Source: Methanomethylovorans sp. (GTDB lineage Archaea; Halobacteriota; Methanosarcinia; Methanosarcinales; Methanosarcinaceae). From it: a stretch of 7,252 bases of DNA. The notes beneath the pieces are model-generated. The model worked only from the letters and a program-made list of their open reading frames with translations, searched no databases and was not told the DNA's origin. The stretch covers positions 1 through 7,252 of the forward strand of contig JAHFZE010000232.1 in the NCBI GenBank assembly GCA_020854785.1, in the 5' to 3' direction. The position numbers and the translations under genes are program-made. Shown in pieces: positions 1-5,131 of this stretch. Numbering within the stretch: position 1 is the stretch's first letter; every line of letters starts with the position of its first letter.

Positions 1-57
1 ACATTATGTTATGCATGCATAGACACATGCCCCACAAAAGCAATAGAATTTGTATGA
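1..57 (+). CDS. fwdG: C-terminal end of a 4Fe-4S ferredoxin subunit, FwdG-like (partial)
   Basis: Frame 1 stays open from the left edge of the window to a TGA at 55-57 and encodes 18 residues. They contain Cys3, Cys6 and Cys10-Pro11, which are the last three cysteines of a CxxCxxCxxxCP motif, followed by the typical ferredoxin ending TKAIEF. The protein is therefore a [4Fe-4S] ferredoxin or polyferredoxin cut by the window edge. Its stop lies 21 bases before fwdB, so it is almost certainly in the same operon. In Fwd/Fmd loci the subunit placed this way is usually FwdG (two-cluster ferredoxin) or the FwdF polyferredoxin, which pass electrons to FwdB. The choice of FwdG is inference; the iron-sulfur nature is seen directly. 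Confidence 0.7.
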   Translation, partial: TLCYACIDTCPTKAIEFV

Positions 58-64
58 CCCTTTC

Positions 65-71
65 AGGAGTG
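65..71 (+). promoter_or_regulatory. Shine-Dalgarno site for the TTG start of fwdB
   Basis: AGGAGTG lies seven bases upstream of the TTG at 79-81 and is followed by AT, so it resembles the archaeal SD AGGAGGTGAT with one base missing. No ATG or GTG in the same frame lies closer, and this site decides the start. Confidence 0.6.
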
Positions 72-78
72 ATATAAT

Positions 79-1323
79 TTGGACAACGGTCCATTCGTTT
101 GCACAGGTTGTGCCTTACTATGTGATGATATTACAGTGGAATTGCAGGAAAACAGGATCATTGGAGTCGATACAGCATGTCTGAAAGGTGTTGCCCGCAT
201 GAAAGGCTGCAGTTCGCCCATGCCATGCACAGTGGATGGAAAAACTGTTGATGAAAACACTGCAATAATGGAAGCTGCCAGAATACTGAAAGAAGCAAAG
301 CATCCTCTTATCTTTGGGCATGGGAATTCCACACTGGAAGCTCAGAGAAAGGTCATAGAGCTTGCAAAAAAACTTGGTGCGCATATCGATGATACATCTT
401 CTTTCTGTCAGGGACCTATGGTTGAGGCTATCCTCAATGAAAAATTACCGACCTGCACTCTGGACGAAGTGCGACACATGGCTGATGTGATCGTGTTCTG
501 GGGAGCGGACCCTTCACATTCTCATCCCCGACATCTTTCCATGTATTCTTACTTTCCCCGGGGAAAACAGCGCCAGAGAGGATGGGAAGAGGACAGGACA
601 GCCGTGATCATAGATGTAAGGAGATCGGATACTGCTAGCGTCTGTGGCGATAAGCTCTACGAGATACCGGTAGGAACTGATCCAGAATTCATGGACGCTC
701 TTCTTAATGCTCTATCCAATAAAGTTCCAAAAACATCGTTCAACATGGATCCCAAAAGGATATTGGAATTAGCAAATATACTGAAGAAAGCAGAGTTCGC
801 AGTAGTGTTTGCAGGTCTTGGCATGACATATTCCCTGAATTCGCTGGACCCCCTCTTCAGATTAATGAACAAGCTCAATGAAACATCAAAATTCCACCTT
901 ATACCCATGGTGGGACAATACAATATGCGTGGTTTCGATCACACTCTTTTCAGGGAGACCGGGCATATCAACAGGGTGTATTTTGGCGGAGAGAAAGTAG
1001 AACATGGACCGCAGCAATCTGTGGTGGAACTCATCAACAGTGACGTTATAGATGCAGCCATGATCATTGGCTCCGATCCACTTGCAAGCCTGCCGGGACC
1101 GATCGCAAAGAAACTCAGCAAGGTACCTTTAATTACCATTGATCCCTGCGAGAACCTAACCTCCAGGATGGCAAAAGTGACCATTCCATCTGCACTTAGC
1201 GGTGTAGAGTGCGGAGGCACTGCGGTGCGTATGGATGGTGTGGAAGTGGAACTTAAACAGATCATTGATACAAAGAAACTGGCAGATGAACAGATAATCA
1301 CACGTATCATGGAGGAGATATGA
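79..1323 (+). CDS. fwdB: Formylmethanofuran dehydrogenase subunit B (pterin-binding catalytic subunit), divergent copy
   Basis: FwdB belongs to the DMSO reductase/formate dehydrogenase superfamily. With FwdD it binds the bis-pterin guanine dinucleotide Mo or W centre that reduces CO2 to formate in the cytoplasm; FwdA then joins formate to methanofuran. The 414-residue length is normal for the family. The N-terminus has the [4Fe-4S] ligands Cys8, Cys11, Cys15 and Cys44. Cys110 (codon TGT at 406-408) in the SFCQGP motif sits where the metal ligand Cys/Sec occurs, so this is a cysteine form. The C-terminal half has the expected VIGSDP-like segment (IIGSDP, 329-334) and ends with the MRMDG-like RMDGVEVELKQI stretch. 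Oddities are Gln111 after the ligand Cys, where His is usual, and the segment PMVGQYN (276-282) where I recall MRGHYN in canonical FwdB. The start is TTG with an SD. The gene overlaps fwdD. Whether it uses Mo or W cannot be read from the sequence. Confidence 0.93.
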   Translation: MDNGPFVCTGCALLCDDITVELQENRIIGVDTACLKGVARMKGCSSPMPCTVDGKTVDENTAIMEAARILKEAKHPLIFGHGNSTLEAQRKVIELAKKLGAHIDDTSSFCQGPMVEAILNEKLPTCTLDEVRHMADVIVFWGADPSHSHPRHLSMYSYFPRGKQRQRGWEEDRTAVIIDVRRSDTASVCGDKLYEIPVGTDPEFMDALLNALSNKVPKTSFNMDPKRILELANILKKAEFAVVFAGLGMTYSLNSLDPLFRLMNKLNETSKFHLIPMVGQYNMRGFDHTLFRETGHINRVYFGGEKVEHGPQQSVVELINSDVIDAAMIIGSDPLASLPGPIAKKLSKVPLITIDPCENLTSRMAKVTIPSALSGVECGGTAVRMDGVEVELKQIIDTKKLADEQIITRIMEEI

Positions 1324-1727
1324 TGGGATTTGGACAATTCCTCACAGAACCTGAGTTCAAGTTCACGATAGTTACCCACAGGGACATATTCCAGAACGCT
1401 TCCCAGGAAAATTCCAGATTCACTGATGAATATACAGAGCTTTCTTCTGTCATCAGGCTGGATAAAGACGATATGAAAAAAATGGGATTGAAAGCAGGGG
1501 ACCGGGTTGTTGCAAAAAATGCTTCCGGAAGAGTAGTACTGAAAGTATCGAGTTCGGTTCTTGAACGGCCTCATCCTGGAACAGCATTCATGACCAATGG
1601 ACCCTGGGCAAATGCTCTTGTGACAGCTGATACCGCAGGTACAGGCGTACCTGCCTTCAAGAGGATAGAGGCAATGTTATCAAGATCAAAAGAAGAAAAA
1701 GTTACCTCTCTTGCTGAACTGATCTAG
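1320..1727 (+). CDS. fwdD: Formylmethanofuran dehydrogenase subunit D (molybdopterin dinucleotide-binding)
   Basis: FwdD is the C-terminal beta-barrel domain of a DMSO reductase-type catalytic subunit, encoded as a separate protein that packs on FwdB and closes the pterin dinucleotide site. The 135-residue length fits the family. The molybdopterin dinucleotide-binding signature is visible: the turn GLKAGDRV (56-63), a strand pair running through ASGRVVLKV (68-76), then PGTAF (86-90) and GPWANALV (94-101), and TGVPAFK (108-114). The gene overlaps the end of fwdB, which indicates coupled translation. Two adjacent ATGs are possible. The one at 1320 gives a 4-base ATGA overlap but lies only two bases after the SD GGAGGAG (1311-1317). 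The one at 1323 has a better spacing of five bases and would remove one Met. Confidence 0.92.
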   Translation: MMGFGQFLTEPEFKFTIVTHRDIFQNASQENSRFTDEYTELSSVIRLDKDDMKKMGLKAGDRVVAKNASGRVVLKVSSSVLERPHPGTAFMTNGPWANALVTADTAGTGVPAFKRIEAMLSRSKEEKVTSLAELI

Positions 1728-1757
1728 TGTGCCATGTATGGATAAAGAGGATATAGC

Positions 1758-2183
1758 ATGACTAACTCAGAAAGCTTTTGGGAAGGGAAAAGTTACCTTA
1801 TAGTGACCGATAGATCAAAGCCTGCTATCAAATTGACCATCGATGAGCTCAAAAAGATAGGCATGTCCGTGCAGGTCCTAGACATCAAAGATATGGATGC
1901 AGCTCAGATCCAGGCTGCTCTTGAAGTTTTGTCCCTGCCAGTGGAAAAAGTTGTAATAGGTATCACGGCCGTGGAACCTGCCGACATCATAAAATATCTT
2001 ATTGGCAGAGGTTGTAAGGATATTTGGGTTCACTGGAGGACAGATACTGAAAAAGTGCGTGAAATGGCTTCAGGTGCAGCAGGCCATATCTTGATAGGCA
2101 GATGTCCGATGCTGTATCTTGGTAACGGATTGAGCATCCATGGGATGCACAGGTTAATTGCGCGCTCTTTAGGAAAGTACTGA
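1758..2183 (+). CDS. YccU-like CoA-binding-domain (Rossmann) protein linked to fwd genes
   Basis: This 141-residue soluble protein shows alternating beta strands and helices typical of a Rossmann fold: LIVTD (14-18), a helix to about 35, VQVLDI (38-43), KVVIGIT (64-70), a helix after EPADII (73-78), DIWVHW (88-93), a helix, and a strand entering RCPMLYL (115-121). The pattern of a KVVIGIT-like strand, a GCKDIW segment and a late RCP motif matches the CoA_binding_2/YccU family as I know it. The nucleotide-binding loop near the N-terminus reads VTDRSKPA instead of the usual VGASxxPxRPS, so CoA binding is not assured. A C-terminal tail (SIHGMHRLIARSLGKY) extends beyond the YccU end. It starts 30 bases after fwdD with AGAGG at 1746-1750 as SD, so it is probably the last gene of the fwd transcript. 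Its function is unknown; an accessory or regulatory role to the dehydrogenase is inference. Confidence 0.7.
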   Translation: MTNSESFWEGKSYLIVTDRSKPAIKLTIDELKKIGMSVQVLDIKDMDAAQIQAALEVLSLPVEKVVIGITAVEPADIIKYLIGRGCKDIWVHWRTDTEKVREMASGAAGHILIGRCPMLYLGNGLSIHGMHRLIARSLGKY

Positions 2184-2256
2184 TCTGTCGGGCAAATCCG
2201 GCTGCATCAAAGTTCCTAAAAACCTGAATGTTCGAATTAAATTTACCGTTTTTACC

Positions 2257-2299
2257 TGTTAACTTTCCTCAAAAAACCTTGATAGTTAACATACTTTTT
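2257..2299 (+). terminator. Possible transcription terminator: hairpin plus T-run after the fwd cluster
   Basis: TGTTAACT (2257-2264) and AGTTAACA (2284-2291) are perfect inverted repeats with 8-bp arms and a 19-base loop. A run of five T (2295-2299) follows, and another lies just upstream (2249-2253). Archaeal termination mainly needs T-rich tracts, so the T-runs matter more than the hairpin. The stem is A/T-rich and weak. Confidence 0.4.
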
Positions 2300-2375
2300 C
2301 AGTGGATAGTTTATGGTTCTTGTAACCTCTCGTCAGACTTCGGTCGATCTTCACAGAGATGGTCATTGAAGTAAA

Positions 2376-2383
2376 TTTATATG
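2376..2383 (+). promoter_or_regulatory. Candidate TATA box for the YdjM-like membrane hydrolase gene
   Basis: TTTATATG lies about 50 bases before the ATG at 2431, preceded by the purine-rich GAAGTAAA that could act as a TFB-recognition element. Initiation about 25 bases downstream would give a leader of roughly 25 bases containing the SD GGTGA (2423-2427). Confidence 0.4.
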
Positions 2384-2430
2384 AGATGATTGCGGTACAT
2401 ATCCTAGCATTGAATATGTAATGGTGAAAC

Positions 2431-3486
2431 ATGGTAAATTCTCTATCCCACGCAGGAATCGGTCTGCTCATTGTTTTACTTTTGGGATTGCGCGGAAGGG
2501 AAAGTAAACTGGTTGTTTTGTTCTCGATACTGCCTGATCTTGATTTCATTCCATATGGTATATTCCTTCTGCTGGAAAAGAACCTGAGCTCGGAGATACG
2601 GAACAGTTTGTTCTATTTAATGGGACATCGGGAATTCATGCATTCCATATTGTTCATTATCATAGTTGTGCTGTTCCTCCACATAATGGAGAAGAATCTT
2701 CGTCTTACGATAGCATGCTTTCTGGCAATGATTGGTCACGTTTACCTGGATTATGCAACAAGTTGGAAAATGCGTCCTTTTTTCCCTTTTATAAAAGAGA
2801 GCTCTACCCTGGGAGCTTTCGATTTCTTTGATCCTATTATAACTGTAGTTTCTCTGATACCTTTGTTCATAGTGTTACTGAAATATCAGAGAAATAAAGG
2901 GAAATGGCCAAAAATGGACCCCTTATACAGATACCTGCAAAAGAACAAGAGGACAATAGTAGTTTCTTTGTCATGTGTTTTTCTTATCTGGTGTGCTTTG
3001 GCGCCCGTTGTTAAACTCATGCTGGCAGAACATGTCTCAGCCACGGAAAACTATGATATTTCATATCAGAACATGGCACCGACATCATTCGGAAAGTTCC
3101 TTGGTGCATACAGCTTTAATGACACGCATTATAAGATCTTTGAAGCAAGTTACTGGAAAGGCGTACACAGATCCGATCTTATTCCAGTGAACTCTTATGA
3201 ATATGTAACCACAGAGAATTATGAATACATCTCAAGAGTTGCAGCATTGTATGATTCCAGCTTGCCACAGGAGATCGATTATCCTGTGTACGATATAAAG
3301 GGAAATTCGACCACTTCTATAGTTACTATTTCAGATGCCAGGTCAGTTTACGTGGATCACTGGGCATATTTCAAGGTAGAATATATTTTCATCTTCGATA
3401 AAGAGAATTCTAGTTACGTGGTTTTCATGAAAGATCAGAGGAACATCAAAAGATCTGTACCTTTGAACAGGTTCATTGATACGTAA
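2431..3486 (+). CDS. Membrane-bound metal-dependent hydrolase of the YdjM/DUF457 type with C-terminal extension
   Basis: The 351-residue membrane protein carries the histidine/aspartate pattern of the YdjM/YbcI (DUF457) family, often annotated as membrane-bound metal-dependent hydrolases. It has His7 in SHAGIG, LPDLDF with Asp36 and Asp38, GHREFMHS with His66 and His71, and GHVYLDYATSW with His103 and Asp107, then DFFDP (131-135). Hydrophobic segments lie near 9-20, 28-48, 72-86, 90-106, 135-150 and 175-192. Bacterial members are often near 200 residues. Here residues about 195-351 form a mostly hydrophilic extra domain with many Tyr residues, beginning right after the last membrane helix. 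The SD GGTGA (2423-2427) sits three bases before the ATG. Substrate and reaction are not established for this family, and the hydrolase label rests on the His/Asp motifs only. It stands alone with its own probable promoter. Confidence 0.8.
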   Translation: MVNSLSHAGIGLLIVLLLGLRGRESKLVVLFSILPDLDFIPYGIFLLLEKNLSSEIRNSLFYLMGHREFMHSILFIIIVVLFLHIMEKNLRLTIACFLAMIGHVYLDYATSWKMRPFFPFIKESSTLGAFDFFDPIITVVSLIPLFIVLLKYQRNKGKWPKMDPLYRYLQKNKRTIVVSLSCVFLIWCALAPVVKLMLAEHVSATENYDISYQNMAPTSFGKFLGAYSFNDTHYKIFEASYWKGVHRSDLIPVNSYEYVTTENYEYISRVAALYDSSLPQEIDYPVYDIKGNSTTSIVTISDARSVYVDHWAYFKVEYIFIFDKENSSYVVFMKDQRNIKRSVPLNRFIDT

Positions 3487-3490
3487 TGTA

Positions 3491-3503
3491 TCACCACTGG
3501 TGA
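3491..3503. repeat. Perfect short palindrome, possible operator
   Basis: TCACCA-C-TGGTGA is a perfect dyad with 6-bp arms around one central base. It lies four bases after the stop of the preceding gene and directly before the TATA-like CATATATC (3506-3513). It may be a protein-binding site; the short arms mean chance cannot be excluded. Confidence 0.35.
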
Positions 3504-3551
3504 GACATATATCCCTCAGAATAGCGATCTTTTACATCGGTCCTACTTGTG

Positions 3552-3578
3552 TGAACATGTGGTTTAAATTCATGTTCA
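3552..3578. promoter_or_regulatory. Inverted repeat enclosing a TATA-like element, candidate operator-promoter
   Basis: TGAACATG (3552-3559) and CATGTTCA (3571-3578) are perfect inverted repeats with 8-bp arms. The 11-base spacer holds TTTAAATT (3563-3570), a plausible archaeal TATA box placed about 40 bases before the ATG at 3608. A dimeric regulator bound here would cover the TATA box and block TBP. As RNA the same sequence could form a hairpin. If the next gene were translated from farther upstream this region would be coding, which I consider less likely. Confidence 0.5.
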
Positions 3579-3607
3579 TTGATTGGATCATATGGGATGA
3601 TGTTTAC

Positions 3608-3985
3608 ATGGAAACCAATTATCTTTATCATGGGGATGAGGGACTACCTTCTGTAACCATTACGATACATGAGTTCGTAGACCGCGATACATGGAGTCTG
3701 CGCCTTGCTTTACATGCCAATGGTGTGCTGGTAGGCACGGCTTTCGCTAAACTGGGTACTTCCAAATATGACCAGGAAACTGTTGTTGCAGCCGTGCAAT
3801 CTTTAAAGAACGACTATTTCAGAGCTATAGGCTCGCCTATGAGATATGAGAATGGAAAACTTATATTTCTTAAACCTGACAATGGCGCATCAACTGAAAA
3901 AACAGCAAAGATGCAAATGAACAGGCATGAAAAGGCATATAACATAGCTATATCCAGAAACATCCCACAAAAAGTGTTTACCTGA
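3608..3985 (+). CDS. Conserved-looking hypothetical protein, 125 residues
   Basis: I do not recognise this protein. It is predicted soluble, with no signal peptide or membrane segment. The first half (about 15-50) looks beta-rich, with VTITIHEF and SLRLALHANGVLVGTAFAKL. A helix at 56-73 follows, then a short beta hairpin around MRYENGKLIFLKP (78-90). The C-terminal 30 residues are polar and basic and may be disordered. The frame is open back to 3476, where it would overlap the preceding gene by 11 bases. I chose the ATG at 3608 because GGGATGA (3594-3600) gives a weak SD seven bases away, because the upstream stretch would encode an odd Trp/Phe/Ile-rich leader, and because the dyad promoter lies there. 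ATGs at 3557 and 3572 are alternatives without an SD. The next gene encodes a winged-helix protein, so a shared regulatory theme is possible. Confidence 0.6.
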   Translation: METNYLYHGDEGLPSVTITIHEFVDRDTWSLRLALHANGVLVGTAFAKLGTSKYDQETVVAAVQSLKNDYFRAIGSPMRYENGKLIFLKPDNGASTEKTAKMQMNRHEKAYNIAISRNIPQKVFT

Positions 3986-4013
3986 TACTCGTGGAGGCTC
4001 TCCGGCCGTTGCA

Positions 4014-4021
4014 TATTAATA
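4014..4021 (+). promoter_or_regulatory. Candidate TATA box for the winged-helix gene
   Basis: TATTAATA, itself a palindrome, lies about 40 bases before the GTG start at 4060. Initiation about 25 bases downstream would fall just before the SD at 4047-4052. The same core ATATTAAT recurs at 5098-5105 ahead of ccmA. Confidence 0.35.
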
Positions 4022-4046
4022 ACATAGCTTTCAAATGGGAGTTTAC

Positions 4047-4052
4047 AGGAGG
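4047..4052 (+). promoter_or_regulatory. Strong Shine-Dalgarno site that sets a GTG start
   Basis: AGGAGG followed by T is a full match to the archaeal SD. Seven bases separate it from the GTG at 4060, which makes that codon the likely start instead of the in-frame GTG at 3991, which has no SD. Confidence 0.75.
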
Positions 4053-4059
4053 TTTTTTT

Positions 4060-4359
4060 GTGGTAGAAAAAGACGATCTTGACGATATGATCATGGCCAA
4101 GCCCGGTCCCCGTGAAGCTAAAAAGATAGAACATGACATGCTTAACAGAGCTGCTTCCAATCCGGTGCGGCGTAATCTCATCAAAGAAATTGGGATTTAC
4201 GGTGCCTCAAAAGAAGACCTTCTTAAGAACCTGAATCTACAGGAAACGGCCTTCAAATTCCAGATAGATTACCTTCTGCACCAGGAGCTTGTAAAAGAAG
4301 AAGAGGGAAAATATCGTCTGACCGACAAGGGTCTTGAAATACTCGAAATGCGTAGGTGA
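4060..4359 (+). CDS. Small winged-helix DNA-binding protein, putative transcriptional regulator
   Basis: From the GTG at 4060 the protein has 99 residues. After a charged N-terminal part (KPGPREAKKIEHDM, 14-27) comes a winged-helix domain. Its elements are helix 1 NPVRRNLIKEIG (34-45), helix 2 SKEDLLKNLNL (50-60), the probable recognition helix ETAFKFQIDYLLHQELV (62-78) and the wing EEGKYRLTDKGLEILE (81-96). The LTDKGLEIL ending is characteristic of ArsR/HxlR-like archaeal regulators. There are no metal-binding cysteines, so any metal sensing is unsupported. The stop TGA (4357-4359) is in the same frame as, and 12 bases before, the molybdopterin oxidoreductase start, so the two are likely cotranscribed. 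It is a candidate binder of the dyad at 3552-3578, but that link is inference from proximity only. Confidence 0.75.
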   Translation: MVEKDDLDDMIMAKPGPREAKKIEHDMLNRAASNPVRRNLIKEIGIYGASKEDLLKNLNLQETAFKFQIDYLLHQELVKEEEGKYRLTDKGLEILEMRR

Positions 4360-4371
4360 ACATCTCTGCCG

Positions 4372-5046
4372 TTGAAAATGGTTCTTTATGCCTGGATGAG
4401 CACTATTACATTTGTGGTAGTTATTCTGCTTGTTTGTGGCTGTGTTGAAAAGCAACAAACTCCTACATTGAATGCATCTGAAAAAGAAGATAGTTTTTAC
4501 GATGGCAGAGAACTTACTTCAATTGATGAACAGCGTAACAATGCCATAAAAGGAACGCAGTTCATCAACAAGGAAACTTATACACTTCAGGTTACCGGAA
4601 TGGTGAACAGGTCTCTGAACCTTACCTATGAGGAACTGCTTGCTTTACCTGTAGCTGACAGGTTCGTGCGCATGGACTGTGTGGAGGGCTGGGGATTCGA
4701 TGCCAGGTGGACAGGTGTTACCTTAAACAGCATTTTCAATGATTCTGGATTACAACCTGGAGCTGAAAATGTAATATTCTATTGTGCTGATGGTTATTCC
4801 ACATCCCTGGAACTAGATTATCTGAGGGAGAAGGACATAATGCTGGCATACAGGCTCAATAATGTGACCTTAACTTCTGACAGAGGTTTTCCCCTGCAAT
4901 TAGTTGCCGAAGGCAGATATGGGTATAAATGGGCAAAATGGATCACACATATCGAAGTGACCGACCAGCCTTATGCAGGATTCTGGGAATCCAGGGGCTA
5001 CAGCAATGTGGCCATTGTAGGAGAACGTGCATATGAATTCTTCTGA
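4372..5046 (+). CDS. Lipoprotein-type molybdopterin-dependent oxidoreductase (sulfite oxidase fold)
   Basis: Residues 1-24 form a signal sequence with a hydrophobic core (TITFVVVILLV) and a lipobox-like VCGC, placing the mature N-terminus at Cys24 on the outer face of the membrane. A linker follows to about residue 65. The rest is the Oxidored_molyb (sulfite oxidase/YedY-like) domain, with MDCVEGWG (101-108) carrying Cys103, the expected pterin-molybdenum thiolate ligand, then WTGVTL (113-118), and RGFPLQLVAEGRYGYKWAKW (171-190). The C-terminal FWESRGYS also fits. There is no heme-binding CxxCH and no C-terminal dimerisation domain, so it resembles short YedY-like forms. The start is TTG at 4372, with ATG at 4378 as alternative; the SD AGGTGA (4354-4359) is rather far. 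The in-frame TGA at 4357 rules out a longer N-terminus, so no twin-arginine signal exists. Substrate and electron partner are unknown. Confidence 0.88.
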   Translation: MKMVLYAWMSTITFVVVILLVCGCVEKQQTPTLNASEKEDSFYDGRELTSIDEQRNNAIKGTQFINKETYTLQVTGMVNRSLNLTYEELLALPVADRFVRMDCVEGWGFDARWTGVTLNSIFNDSGLQPGAENVIFYCADGYSTSLELDYLREKDIMLAYRLNNVTLTSDRGFPLQLVAEGRYGYKWAKWITHIEVTDQPYAGFWESRGYSNVAIVGERAYEFF

Positions 5047-5097
5047 ATCGAGATGTCTTTTCAGGTTCTGTCCACAGGTAATGATCTTTGTGGCACA

Positions 5098-5105
5098 ATA
5101 TTAAT
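5098..5105 (+). promoter_or_regulatory. Candidate TATA box of the ccm operon
   Basis: ATATTAAT is centred about 30 bases before the ATG of ccmA. Initiation at the usual 25-30 base distance would fall at or just before that ATG, matching the absence of an SD there. The spacer 5047-5131 contains no other recognisable element. Confidence 0.4.
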
Positions 5106-5131
5106 CTAAGTCTCATGTCATTTATTATCCC

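Larger units (their letters stand above)
2184..2430. other. Non-coding spacer between the fwd cluster and the membrane hydrolase gene
   Basis: These 247 A/T-rich bases hold no convincing gene on either strand. They contain two runs of five T, a hairpin at 2257-2291 and a TATA-like element at 2376-2383, which together suggest a transcription end followed by a new promoter. Between about 2300 and 2370 I see nothing recognisable. Confidence 0.6.

Noticed and set aside
406..408. Possible selenocysteine at the metal-ligand position of FwdB.
   Set aside because: The codon is TGT (Cys), not TGA.
939..1574. A 211-codon open frame on the minus strand.
   Set aside because: It lies opposite fwdB and fwdD, both of which have clear family motifs; its translation has no recognisable domain and it has no sensible start context.
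3476..3607. A longer N-terminus for the 125-residue protein.
   Set aside because: It would overlap the preceding gene, lacks an SD, gives an unusual Trp/Phe/Ile-rich leader and covers two dyad symmetries that look regulatory. It remains possible.
3991..4059. An upstream GTG start for the winged-helix protein.
   Set aside because: No SD precedes it, and a perfect AGGAGG with correct spacing points to the GTG at 4060.
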